From positions 1 through 23,904 of the forward strand of contig JAKQOH010000120.1 in assembly GCA_029565415.1 (NCBI GenBank): DNA of 23,904 nt. The letters run 5' to 3'. This document shows, one piece after another, positions 14,101 through 22,162 of the stretch. A program made the translations under genes and the position numbers. Source of the DNA: Candidatus Rifleibacteriota bacterium. Its GTDB lineage: Bacteria; Riflebacteria; Ozemobacteria; Ozemobacterales; Ozemobacteraceae. Each line of letters begins with the position of its first letter. The stretch's first letter is position 1. Below the pieces are notes generated by a model. The model saw only the letters and a list, made by a program, of their open reading frames with translations. It had not been told where the DNA came from and searched no databases.

Positions 14101-16560
14101 TCAGTAGGTCGGCAGGAGGCCGAACCGGAATGCCTGGTCGAGCAGGTTGTGTTCGCCGTTGTCGTCATTTATGACGGTTCTCCATTGCCTGCCGCCCTCC
14201 CAATGGACCATCATGACACGCTTGTAGAGTTTGTGAACGGCCCTGGCCTTGACGACAGACTCGAACATGTTCAGAAGCTGATTACCTTTGACTTCGACCA
14301 GGAGAACCGAGTCCTCGGTCGATCTTTCGCGAACACCGACGACGAAATCGGGGTGAAAGTCATATTTCAGTTCAGGCATCACGAGAGACGCCGTATAGGG
14401 CTTGCTCTGCGGATTTCTGTGCCACCAGGCCACCGTCCCGCTCGTGTCCGAATCCAGCAACAGGGCGAATTCTCGCTCGTCTGTCGTAAGACCGTCGGGA
14501 AACACGCCATAGACGTTGAGTCGCGCAGGGAGCAGCGGGGCGTCGGCCGAGACGAACGGCGGCAATGGTGCAGCCGGCACGGCTTCGATGAAATTCGCAT
14601 AACAGCGCCGCTTTGCCTCCCTCAGAGCTCCGGGGTGCGTCGCCAGAATGAGATTCAACGCGTCCTCCAGATCCCGGGGAGAAATTTTTTCCGCCCACCC
14701 CTGCCTCTGAAACTCCTCTTTCAGACGCCGTATCAACAGGTCATGCAGGGGCCTGCCGGATACATTCTCATCCTCGAAAAGAAAGCCCTGAGCCTTACGG
14801 GCAATTTCCTTCATGGAAATATCGGCAGTGACGGTTTCGGTATCAACCAGTCCGCCGAATAGTTCCGTCGTTCGCTTCGTCGCCTGCGAAAAGCGGCGAT
14901 GAACGACGGACAGGATCTCCCCATCCAGATTCATACGGCTTGCTATACAGGCAGCGAGGCCGCCGACCATATCTGCACTGCAGACTTCCTTCTTCAAGGA
15001 CTTCGGAAAAGCCATATCGGTCCGCAGGGGGTATGTAGCGCCACTCACCACGGGCGTCGCCGGGCGGACGACGATTCTCGACGGCATGGTACGCGGTGTT
15101 CCGGGAAAAAGGCGCGGTTGATTCGGAATTTCATCGCCCTGTGATAACCCTTCAACGTTCTCCGGAGGCTGGGCATTCTCCACCGGCGACTCCGGCGGCT
15201 TCGGTTGCTCCGTAACCCAGAACGAAGGCTGTCCCTCCTTCGCAACCTGAGCATGGAGCCCGTCGCTGCCGATGCCGACCAGAGTCAGACTCGGGCTGGC
15301 ATTGGTCAGCTGCGTTTCGATCGACTTGAGCCTTACCGCCGCTTGGGTAAGGCCCTCCTGGATGGCATGATCGGTGAGGAATACGTATCCATAATCGAGA
15401 ATATCCGGGCGCGTTTTCCCCTGTAACAGGCGATGAACACGTAGAATCCGCCCGACCACCTGGATGCCGAAATCCGCATCCCGACTCCTTCGCATCGATA
15501 CGAGGGTGAAGGCCCTGGGGCAATCGAACCCGAGCGCGACCGCCACCTTGAAAATCAGCACGCGAACGTTCTCGTCACTCGCCAGGGCCAAAAGATCCGG
15601 GTCAGGATCATCGGCGGTATGAATCGCTATCTGTTCGGGCTTTATGCCGAGTTCGACGAGCTTGCGTTTCGTCTCGTCGGCCGAAAGGGCATTTGTGGCA
15701 CTGTCGATCTGAACGAGCATAAGCGGCTTCAGGCCGATCCCGATCATCTCCAGCGCCCGTTCGATGGCAAGATGCTGTTCGAGGCCATGCCGGATCGCGG
15801 TTTTCTCGAAATCCGTTATTTCCCGGGCGTCCCCCTCAACGAGGAAGGCAACCGCCTTGACTCCGGTCTTGATGAGATCCGCGATCACACAGTCCCAGCG
15901 GCTGATGGATATCTTGTGAATCTCTTCGAACCCGGTTGCCTGCTTGAAGGTCTCGATGTCCTTATCCTTGGGCGTGGCCGTGACCATCACCGTGTATTCC
16001 GGGGCAAGGACGTTCATATAGAAGGAAATGGCCTCGGGCGCTTTCTTGAAACCGTGATGGGCTTCGTCGACGATGACGCCGAGCTGATATCCGAGCCCCT
16101 TCAGCGCAGGAACGAGCCTGTCGAGAGAAAGCGCCGTGTCGGAGTTCGTACGTGCCTTTCGGCTTTCGGCAGTGTTGGCCGCAACGGAGCCCCAGGTGGT
16201 GACGAAAATATCGCCGCTCTTCACACCGGCAACCGTGCGTTCGTTCCGCAGATCCTTCACGGTCAGGCCGGGGAATTCGTTCCTGATCGTCCTGATCGAC
16301 TGTTCGACGAGGCCCGCGAACGGGGCGAACCAGAACCAGACGACCTTCTTGCCCAGGGAAAAGGTTTCGGCGGTGTGGCCTGCAATCAGGGTCTTGCCCG
16401 CGCCCGTGGGCGCTTCGATGAGCAGGCAGCCGTTGTGGCTGACGATGCGCTGCCGGCTGGCGGAATCATCCACCTGGGAAAGTTGCCTGCGAGCCGTCTC
16501 GAGGAGCGCGACGGCGTTGTCGACGGCCGTTTGCTGGAATAGCTTCAGGAGAGTGGTCAT
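14101..16560 (-). CDS. res: type III restriction enzyme Res subunit (helicase-nuclease)
   Basis: An 819-residue superfamily 2 ATPase that, with Mod, cuts DNA at unmethylated sites. The motor carries motif I EAPTGAGKT (about 49-57), motif II VDEAHH (about 164-169), motif III VTATPKD and motif VI QVVGRILRVHR. The C-terminal end has a PD-(D/E)xK-type nuclease: HPDFVVG then LLVEVKGN (about 753-760), giving the expected D...E-x-K. It is shorter than EcoP15I Res (about 970 residues). The start ATG at 16560 overlaps the mod stop as ATGA; the frame extends to 16656 but that part lies inside mod. It is translated from the mod transcript, and a stretch of about 170 bases without a clear terminator separates it from higBA. 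Confidence 0.93.
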   Translation of the reverse strand: MTTLLKLFQQTAVDNAVALLETARRQLSQVDDSASRQRIVSHNGCLLIEAPTGAGKTLIAGHTAETFSLGKKVVWFWFAPFAGLVEQSIRTIRNEFPGLTVKDLRNERTVAGVKSGDIFVTTWGSVAANTAESRKARTNSDTALSLDRLVPALKGLGYQLGVIVDEAHHGFKKAPEAISFYMNVLAPEYTVMVTATPKDKDIETFKQATGFEEIHKISISRWDCVIADLIKTGVKAVAFLVEGDAREITDFEKTAIRHGLEQHLAIERALEMIGIGLKPLMLVQIDSATNALSADETKRKLVELGIKPEQIAIHTADDPDPDLLALASDENVRVLIFKVAVALGFDCPRAFTLVSMRRSRDADFGIQVVGRILRVHRLLQGKTRPDILDYGYVFLTDHAIQEGLTQAAVRLKSIETQLTNASPSLTLVGIGSDGLHAQVAKEGQPSFWVTEQPKPPESPVENAQPPENVEGLSQGDEIPNQPRLFPGTPRTMPSRIVVRPATPVVSGATYPLRTDMAFPKSLKKEVCSADMVGGLAACIASRMNLDGEILSVVHRRFSQATKRTTELFGGLVDTETVTADISMKEIARKAQGFLFEDENVSGRPLHDLLIRRLKEEFQRQGWAEKISPRDLEDALNLILATHPGALREAKRRCYANFIEAVPAAPLPPFVSADAPLLPARLNVYGVFPDGLTTDEREFALLLDSDTSGTVAWWHRNPQSKPYTASLVMPELKYDFHPDFVVGVRERSTEDSVLLVEVKGNQLLNMFESVVKARAVHKLYKRVMMVHWEGGRQWRTVINDDNGEHNLLDQAFRFGLLPTY

Positions 16561-18401
16561 TCGGCCTTCTCCGTCAAAGCGGTGAGAGCGTCGGGAATTT
16601 TTTTGACCGTCACGCCCGGATGAGAAATGCTCCGGCGGACGATCCCGGGCTCCCACGCATAGATGACGGCCGATGGGAATGGTGCCACGGCTTTTTCGAT
16701 GCCTGAAACGGCATCTCCCGTCGTCGCTTGGAGATACACGATCGCTTGATCGTCAGACGTCGCGATCTGGAACGGCGCGGTTTCCGAGAAAGGCGCCAAC
16801 CTGCCGTCATGCATCAACTGGAGCGCAATCCAGACCTGCTCGTGGCGTATCTGTATCCCCACCGATTCGGCTGGGATTTTAGATAGCGTGCAGTATGCTA
16901 ATTCCCCTGGAACGGCATCCACAGTGAAAACCTTGCCCTTCTGTCGGTAGGAAAAGCCCTTAATGATTCGCTCGAGGCGGGTTCGGGCGATGTCGCGACA
17001 GACATTCTTTTCCGGGTCAGCCTTCGTCGCCTCGGAACTGGAGACGATGATGAACCGGCGATTGCCGTCATCTTCGGCGTTGATCTCCAACACCGCGTGC
17101 CCCGTGGTGGCGCTCCCCCCGAAGAAGTCCAGGATAATATCGCCGGAATCGTTCGATGTGGCCTGTGAAATCAATGCCTTGATGAGCGAGAGGGGCTTCG
17201 GGTAACTGAAATCCTTGTGCCCCATGATCTTCTGCAAGAGCGCCGTGCCTTCGGTCGTGTAGCCCGTTGTGATGAACTCGGCGTTCTCGACCTCCAGCTC
17301 CTTCAACTCCGCATTTTTGCTCGATGCCGGAACGATCCAGGTCGAAAGGGGTTTTTCCCTGTTCTTCAACTCGTTCCAGAAGCGCTTGTATCGTGGTTTC
17401 CCGTAGCCGATCGATTTTCCGACCCAGAATTCGAGGTCGGGCGTATCGGATTTGAGATTGTGCGGTGCGGAGCCCTCTTCGATCGCAGCGGTCAGCTCTT
17501 TCAGGGTTTCATACCTGATCGTCCGCTCGTTGGCCGGCCAGAGCACTCGCTTTTCCTCGATGAGCTGCTCCATCGTCTTGGTCCGGATTTTTTGCCCTGG
17601 TTTGAGTTTTGTCTCTGATGCAAACCGCCAAGCATTGCCTGGGTCACAGGGATACCATGTGTCGGTTTGCGGATTGCATATCTGGTAAAATGCATCCGGC
17701 CGTTGTTTCATCGTTTTTCCTTGTGAAAGATCGCCGCTTACCCAAGGACCGCGAGCATCACCATCGGGATTATCGTAATCGACACCCTTTTTTAATTCCC
17801 CACCAAATCTGAAATCCCCGTTGCCATAACACAATACATATTCATGATCCACGCTCAGGAAGGCGCCCTTGGCGTCGTTGCTGCCGCTGCGACGCTTCCA
17901 GACGAAGGTGCCGACCTTCATGCCGGGGAAGACCTTGTCCATCAGCATCGAGAGGTGGCCGAACTCCTCGTCCCCGATGTTCACGAAGATGACGCCGTCA
18001 TTGCGGAGGAGTTCCTTTGCGAGCAGGAGGCGGCGGTACATGAATTCGAGCCAGGTTGAGTGCCTGAACCGGTCGTCCTTGTCGAGATACGCGTCGTTGT
18101 AGATGAAATCTTTGTTGCCGGTGTTGTACGGCGGATCGATGCAGATGACCTTCACTTTTCCCTTGAAGGCCATGCGCAGATATCGCAACGCATCGAAATT
18201 GTCGCCTTCGATGAGAAGGTTCGTCCACGGGGCATCCCCGACGGATAGTTCCGGGTGAATGTCCATCGCGACGAAATCATCGTTGAGGGCGTTGTCGTGA
18301 TCGATTTCGTTCCGCTCCCAGACGATGCCGAGGGGTGTTTGGCCGTCACGTCGTTTCAGGAGGTCGATGAGTTCCTGCCTGGTCAGCGTCGAATAATCCA
18401 T
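16557..18401 (-). CDS. mod: type III DNA N6-adenine methyltransferase Mod subunit
   Basis: A 614-residue beta-class amino-methyltransferase that recognises the DNA site and methylates adenine using S-adenosylmethionine. Motif IV is DPPYNTGNKDF (from about residue 88), and motif I follows much later as LDFFGGSATTGH (about 425-437). That IV-before-I order is typical of Mod proteins and of Res partners. The large central part between them would be the target-recognition domain, so the recognition sequence cannot be predicted. Length is normal. The ATG at 18401 gives MDYSTLTRQELIDLL, a usual Mod N-terminus. Its stop overlaps the res start. A promoter lies at 18441-18469. No simple-sequence tract suggests phase variation. 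Confidence 0.95.
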   Translation of the reverse strand: MDYSTLTRQELIDLLKRRDGQTPLGIVWERNEIDHDNALNDDFVAMDIHPELSVGDAPWTNLLIEGDNFDALRYLRMAFKGKVKVICIDPPYNTGNKDFIYNDAYLDKDDRFRHSTWLEFMYRRLLLAKELLRNDGVIFVNIGDEEFGHLSMLMDKVFPGMKVGTFVWKRRSGSNDAKGAFLSVDHEYVLCYGNGDFRFGGELKKGVDYDNPDGDARGPWVSGDLSQGKTMKQRPDAFYQICNPQTDTWYPCDPGNAWRFASETKLKPGQKIRTKTMEQLIEEKRVLWPANERTIRYETLKELTAAIEEGSAPHNLKSDTPDLEFWVGKSIGYGKPRYKRFWNELKNREKPLSTWIVPASSKNAELKELEVENAEFITTGYTTEGTALLQKIMGHKDFSYPKPLSLIKALISQATSNDSGDIILDFFGGSATTGHAVLEINAEDDGNRRFIIVSSSEATKADPEKNVCRDIARTRLERIIKGFSYRQKGKVFTVDAVPGELAYCTLSKIPAESVGIQIRHEQVWIALQLMHDGRLAPFSETAPFQIATSDDQAIVYLQATTGDAVSGIEKAVAPFPSAVIYAWEPGIVRRSISHPGVTVKKIPDALTALTEKAE

Positions 18402-18440
18402 GCGTCAACCCCGTCGTTCAAGTCTCATGCCGCTTTTTAT

Positions 18441-18469
18441 ATTTTATATTATACTTGCAAGTTGGTCAA
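18441..18469 (-). promoter_or_regulatory. promoter for mod-res
   Basis: Reading leftward: TTGACC (18469-18464), 17 bp spacer, TAAAAT (18446-18441), inside an AT-rich patch that also contains a TATAAT seven bases earlier. The start point would be near 18434, giving a leader of about 33 bases. The AT-rich patch is sharply different from the flanking genes. Confidence 0.5.
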
Positions 18470-18600
18470 CAACGCGGAACAATCATACCCCGGGAGTCAT
18501 CCGCATTCAAGCCGCAGATTCTGCATGGGGGCTTGGCCCCATACTGAAAGGAACAAAGGAATGGCGGCGCGTAGCCCCATTCAGCAAGAGCAGATATCCG

Positions 18601-19545
18601 TTACTGCCGCAAATGTCTCCACAGACGTCCCTGAAGCCAGAGAACACCCCGGACGCTATCGCCGATCTCGGGCAACTTGCCTTCACCCAGGACCCTCTTG
18701 GTGAGGCACAGATCGATGTCGATCTCCTCATCGCCAAGCCGGCTGATGGTGACGCGGACCCGCCAGGCCTTCTGGCCCAGGATTTCCGTATGAAGCTCCG
18801 CGACGGATTTCACCGGTCCCTGAAACTCGTAATCATCCCTATCAAAATCTTCGCGTTGAATGAAGCAGGCCATGTTCCCGGTCTCTACGGTGACCGGCTC
18901 GATGCTTTCTCGCTGGGCCGGATCATCCGGATACATTTCCTGGCGCATGAGCCGGACCTGCGTCGGGTCCGTAATGATCAACGGTTTGGGGTCGGCAATT
19001 TCCAGAACATAGGGGAATCCCGTCAGGATGAATTCATATATATCACATTTGCTATAGAACACCCGATTGGAGCAAAAGAGCGGGTCGAAAAACGTGATCG
19101 GCATTCCTTCCTTGCGATCCGACGAGAGAAGTACGGTGTCGAGCTGGGCTTCCAGACGATTGTTCCAGAGTCTGATTCCCTCGATCCGGATGGTGTGCTG
19201 CACCCCCTCGCTCGACCATGGATACAGGGATGCGACCTCATTGGTTCGGGTGGAATCATCGACGCGGATGGGAACGAGCAGACCGAAGCGGGGAATGGGC
19301 CAGCTCAACAGAACAGATTTCGGCTCCGTGGCCGGCATCGGATACGCCTTTGCGCTCCTGTTGTCCGCGTGGGTCACGGCCAGCTTTGCCTGGCGCACGA
19401 TCTCGGGAAGCCGTTTGACGACGGCCCGACTGTCCTCGGAGAAGATGCTCCAGTGTGACCCGTGTCCGTGCTTCTCCTCCCCGGCGACGTCGATGACAAG
19501 CTCCTCGAACGGTGTTTTCGGCGCTCCCCGCGCAGGTGAATTCAT
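18601..19545 (-). CDS. unrecognised protein upstream of the type III R-M genes
   Basis: A 314-residue protein with no signal peptide or membrane segment. I do not recognise a family. The start (MNSPARGAPKTPFEELVIDV) is preceded by a good GGAAGGAG ribosome site. It is rich in beta-strand-like stretches. Visible points are a conserved-looking Gly/His segment GEEKHGHGSHW near residue 23, a Trp-Pro-rich middle (LLSWPIPRFGLLVPIRVD), a charged C-terminal segment DEEIDIDL and a final GVLWLQGRLW. The last pattern (S-V-R-G-V-x-W-L-Q-G-R-L-W) looks like the end of a beta-barrel or OB-like domain. Transcribed in the same direction as mod and 199 bases ahead of it, with mod having its own promoter. It lies inside the repeat-bounded defence block, so an accessory defence role is possible but not shown. 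Confidence 0.8.
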   Translation of the reverse strand: MNSPARGAPKTPFEELVIDVAGEEKHGHGSHWSIFSEDSRAVVKRLPEIVRQAKLAVTHADNRSAKAYPMPATEPKSVLLSWPIPRFGLLVPIRVDDSTRTNEVASLYPWSSEGVQHTIRIEGIRLWNNRLEAQLDTVLLSSDRKEGMPITFFDPLFCSNRVFYSKCDIYEFILTGFPYVLEIADPKPLIITDPTQVRLMRQEMYPDDPAQRESIEPVTVETGNMACFIQREDFDRDDYEFQGPVKSVAELHTEILGQKAWRVRVTISRLGDEEIDIDLCLTKRVLGEGKLPEIGDSVRGVLWLQGRLWRHLRQ

Positions 19546-19668
19546 GACTGCTCCTTCCGGCCCGCCCCTGCGGCTTCGGCGAACGGCAGCCGCTCACGTT
19601 GGCGAGCATCAATTATATAACATATCGTATCACGTTTTGGCGAGATGATCGCGCCGCATCGGCTCGAA

Positions 19669-19711
19669 ACAGAACCGGGTTCCCTCGTGGGAACCCGGTT
19701 CTGTCGTTTCT
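19669..19711. terminator. palindromic terminator-like element, copy 2
   Basis: A 16 bp perfect inverted repeat: left arm at 19669-19684 starting ACAGAACCGGG, loop TCGT, right arm at 19689-19704 ending CCCGGTTCTGT, followed by CGTTTC. Arms and tail match copy 1 at 13104-13140 in the same orientation. On the minus strand it lies 20 bases beyond the micro-ORF at 19726-19797 and could end that operon. Nothing reads into it from the left on the + strand. Confidence 0.75.
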
Positions 19712-19725
19712 CGTGTCGGCATGTG

Positions 19726-19797
19726 TTACATGCAGCCTGCCATGCCGGATGCGCACAGCATCGAGACCAGGGTGTACAGAACGATTCGTCTAAACAT
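19726..19797 (-). CDS. micro-ORF, 23 residues, signal/lipoprotein-like
   Basis: ATG at 19797 behind a strong AAGGAGG ribosome site (nine bases upstream), encoding a basic start (MFRRIV), a hydrophobic core and GMAGC, a lipobox-like motif, one residue before the stop. The Cys is second to last, so a mature lipoprotein would be almost nothing; a small membrane peptide or leader peptide is more likely. It overlaps the stop of the previous micro-ORF by eight bases. A terminator-like palindrome follows. Support is the ribosome site and composition only. Confidence 0.4.
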   Translation of the reverse strand: MFRRIVLYTLVSMLCASGMAGCM

Positions 19798-19861
19798 GGT
19801 GATACGCCTCCTTCACGATCAGTCCCACCGTTGCAATCGTCAGAAACCAGAAGAGGATCAT
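19790..19861 (-). CDS. micro-ORF, 23 residues, single membrane helix
   Basis: ATG at 19861 encoding a hydrophobic helix (MILFWFLTIATVGLIV) followed by KEAYHHV. The length and layout recall single-span small membrane proteins such as KdpF-type subunits, but no sequence match is claimed. The ribosome site is weak (ccggag). Its last codons contain the strong ribosome site and the start of the next 23-residue micro-ORF, so translation of the two would be coupled. It is 117 bases after the FecR-like gene on the same strand. Confidence 0.35.
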   Translation of the reverse strand: MILFWFLTIATVGLIVKEAYHHV

Positions 19862-19978
19862 GGCTCGACTCCGGCTCGCTCGCCTTGAATTGCCGCCGCA
19901 GGGGCGTGCGAATCTTTCTATCGGCAGGAAGCGTCCTTCCGTGAAGCACCGTGGTGGGTCAGGGAAATCCCTGGCGGA

Positions 19979-20902
19979 TCAGGGCGTGGGGGTGGCGATA
20001 TCCGGTGAAATGACCGGGATCTCGTCGGCATCTGCCGGCGTGCCGGCGGCTTCGGGCGGAACCGGCTTCACCGGGGCCGGGGACGGCCCGGATGCGGGCA
20101 GAGGAACGGTGTCCGAGGCACCCGGGGATGCGTTCGTGACATCGACGGCTTCGGAGGCGGCTTGTTCGCCCTCGGAGGCGATATCCCCGGTGTCGGAGGC
20201 GGGCTCCGCCGCTTCGAAGGCGGCTTCGTCCGGGATCGGGGGGCGAACTTCGGCCGGGCGGGGCATGGTCCAGAATTCGGGCGGGAGTCCCCAGAGCCGG
20301 CCGGCTTCGGTCGGCTTGCCGACAGTTCCATAGCGAGGAATATCGAATTGTTTGCCCGGCGACAACCGCCGGATCGAGCGGTCAGAAAGCTTGAGCCAGG
20401 CGGTGCCGCGATCGAGGGTGAGCTTCGTGTTGCCCCGCGGATCGACTTCGATCAGGGCTTCGCCGGCCGGCAGCTCGAGGATGCCGCGCCGGAGATCCGC
20501 AATGAGTGGGGCTCCGCTTGTCGCGATGAGGCGCATCCGGCCGAGGTCGAGGCGAAGCGTCCGGTTGTCGAGGGCCAGGACGGATCCGGGGTACAGTTCG
20601 AGGCGATTTCCCGTGCCGGAGGCGATGAAGAGGGTCATGGAGGCGATCCCCGTGTGCAGGAACGGCCGGGTGCGGATCAGGTCACCGGGGGCAAGAACCG
20701 GCCACGCCGCCGAAGCCGTGCCGTCCGTTGCCGGAAGGTTTCGCTCCAGATGCAGACCGGGGGCCTGTCGGAGGAAAACGGTTTCGGTGGCGACGCCGTT
20801 CTGCTGAATCCAGAATGGTTGGGCAGCCAGGCCGGGGATGGCGGAGACAAGAAGGAGCGCCAGGACGGCGGCAGCCTGCTCGAGGCGGAAGGAACCGGAC
20901 AT
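19979..20902 (-). CDS. secreted FecR-like beta-structure protein with Pro/Ala/Glu-rich tail
   Basis: A 307-residue exported protein. The N-terminus has a Sec signal (hydrophobic AAAVLALLLVSAIPG, cleavage after GLAA). Residues about 75-195 resemble a FecR-type periplasmic beta domain, with repeating short strands such as NRLELYPGSVLALD, LRLDLGRMRLI, LRRGILELPAGEALIEVD and GTAWLKLS. These are the pattern by which FecR proteins are usually recognised. The last hundred residues are Pro, Ala, Glu, Ser and Asp rich and disordered. The ATG at 20902 lies three bases after the stop of the preceding membrane-protein gene, so the two are cotranscribed. FecR domains are often sensors or structural modules in surface systems. 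Its partner here is not clear, since there is no ECF sigma factor or TonB receptor in the window. Confidence 0.75.
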   Translation of the reverse strand: MSGSFRLEQAAAVLALLLVSAIPGLAAQPFWIQQNGVATETVFLRQAPGLHLERNLPATDGTASAAWPVLAPGDLIRTRPFLHTGIASMTLFIASGTGNRLELYPGSVLALDNRTLRLDLGRMRLIATSGAPLIADLRRGILELPAGEALIEVDPRGNTKLTLDRGTAWLKLSDRSIRRLSPGKQFDIPRYGTVGKPTEAGRLWGLPPEFWTMPRPAEVRPPIPDEAAFEAAEPASDTGDIASEGEQAASEAVDVTNASPGASDTVPLPASGPSPAPVKPVPPEAAGTPADADEIPVISPDIATPTP

Positions 20903-20905
20903 CGG

Positions 20906-21559
20906 TCAGGGTTTTTCCGTGGGCGCAGGCGACTCCGGGGGGGTTCCGGTGGGGTCCGGCAAACCCGCGCCATCCGGGCGCCGCCGGTCCACTTCCCGCG
21001 TCGTGCGGGTCGGGTCGGCAGGCATCGGGGGAGCATCGGGAGCGGGTGCGGCGGAAGTGTCAGCGGCCTGGTTCCCCGAAGAGCCGGATTCCGCCTCGTG
21101 CTTCGCGGTTTCGGCGATGTCGTGGGCCTTGAGGCTGGAGGAGAGGGAGAAGACCTCGTCCCGGATCGTCAGCACTTCGAAGTAGAGAACCGTGATCATC
21201 AGAACCGTGCCGAGGAAGGCGAACAGGTCGTATTCGCTCTTGGTGTGAATGAACACGAACGTGAAGATGATCGCGGCGAGAATGACGGCGATGAGTTTGC
21301 GCAGCCGCTGTTGCCGCATGTTCTGTTTGGAGAAGAAGGCGCCGCGCCATCGCCGGGCCTCGATGAGACTTCCCTCGATGAGCCAGAGGTGGTCCCGCAC
21401 CATCAGCATCTCGAGGTAGACGATCGTGATCATCAGCATCACCCCGACCTGCGTGAGAATGGCGCGGTGCCCCTTGGTAAAGAGGATGACGATGATGAAA
21501 ATGACGAACGCGAAGGCGAGGGTGAACAGTTTCTGGATGAATCTCGGAAGATCTCGCAT
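20906..21559 (-). CDS. four-helix membrane protein with internal duplication
   Basis: A 217-residue inner-membrane protein. Two tandem copies of one two-helix unit cover about residues 6-65 and 84-145. Each has the pattern K-L then a helix with I-F, T-K, G-x-x-L-M-I-T, Y-x-E-x-L-x-x-R-D and S-L-x-x-A. The remaining tail (about 148-217) is Pro/Ala/Asp-rich and probably disordered. The ATG at 21559 has GAGGTG seven bases upstream; a GTG at 21568 falls in the ribosome site. The conserved Glu and Arg-Asp at the end of each second helix are unusual for a plain anchor. No known family is recognised. Cotranscribed with the FecR-like gene and the single-span gene upstream. Confidence 0.75.
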   Translation of the reverse strand: MRDLPRFIQKLFTLAFAFVIFIIVILFTKGHRAILTQVGVMLMITIVYLEMLMVRDHLWLIEGSLIEARRWRGAFFSKQNMRQQRLRKLIAVILAAIIFTFVFIHTKSEYDLFAFLGTVLMITVLYFEVLTIRDEVFSLSSSLKAHDIAETAKHEAESGSSGNQAADTSAAPAPDAPPMPADPTRTTREVDRRRPDGAGLPDPTGTPPESPAPTEKP

Positions 21560-21583
21560 GGGCTTCACCTCACTGTGGCATGG

Positions 21584-22036
21584 TCAGCTTTCGAACGCTT
21601 TGCGCACCAGGTCGGGGTTGTCGCGGAAGACGGAGAGCACCTCGGCATCGAGGGCAAACGGCTCCTCCGAGTCGGTCTGGGTCGTGATGACACGTTCGGG
21701 AACGATCCGGTAGCCGCTCCGGAACGCGTCGAGAAGTTTCATGGCCTGGTCGAGAGAGGATTTCGACATGCGGTAATGGATGAACCGATCGATGATCTTT
21801 TCGAATTCGACGGGTTTCGTCTGGAGGCGGTCGAGCTCCTGGCGGAGTTTTGCGGCATCGCCCGAGTGACGGTGCTCGAGATAGGCGCGCAGACAGCCTT
21901 CGACGCGAGTCGTGCTGATGGTCCGGGATCTGGGGCCGAACAGCAGCATCCCCGTGAGGAATCCGGCGACGGCGAGACAGATCGCCATAATCCAGTTCCA
22001 GAGCGGTTTTCCATTGATTTCAGCCATTCCATTCAT
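21584..22036 (-). CDS. single-span membrane-anchored helical protein
   Basis: A 150-residue protein (from 22036) with one membrane helix near the N-terminus (WIMAICLAVAGFLTGMLLF) followed by a charged, mainly helical domain of about 110 residues (EHRHSGDAAKLRQELDRL and similar). No family is recognised. The start could be 22036 (MNGMAEING) or 22027 (MAEING). The promoter at 22063-22035 would start transcription at about 22028, so the second ATG might be read as a nearly leaderless message. It is the first gene of the leftward envelope operon (22036 to about 19726). Confidence 0.65.
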   Translation of the reverse strand: MNGMAEINGKPLWNWIMAICLAVAGFLTGMLLFGPRSRTISTTRVEGCLRAYLEHRHSGDAAKLRQELDRLQTKPVEFEKIIDRFIHYRMSKSSLDQAMKLLDAFRSGYRIVPERVITTQTDSEEPFALDAEVLSVFRDNPDLVRKAFES

Positions 22037-22099
22037 GGTAACATCGCCCCATCTTCCTGTCAATCCGAGTTGACAAGGGGGGAAACCGGGTGCTAGTGT
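22035..22099. promoter_or_regulatory. back-to-back divergent promoters
   Basis: TGTCAA (22058-22063), TCCGAG, TTGACA (22070-22075) is an inverted repeat that forms two -35 boxes facing away from each other. Rightward: TTGACA, 18 bp spacer, TAGTGT (22094-22099), reading to the response regulator. Leftward: TTGACA, 17 bp spacer, TACCAT (22040-22035), reading to the envelope operon; its -10 box overlaps the ATG at 22036. The six-base gap means the two polymerases cannot bind together. Confidence 0.55.
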
Positions 22100-22162
22100 T
22101 CGGAACGACAGGGCCCGATGGCAGGGGAATCACGAACTCACCCGGGGAGCGACAGACTGGCC

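Noticed and set aside
16561..16656. Extended N-terminus of Res starting at 16656
   Set aside because: The extra residues are low-complexity and encoded inside mod. The ATGA overlap at 16557-16560 is the normal coupled start.
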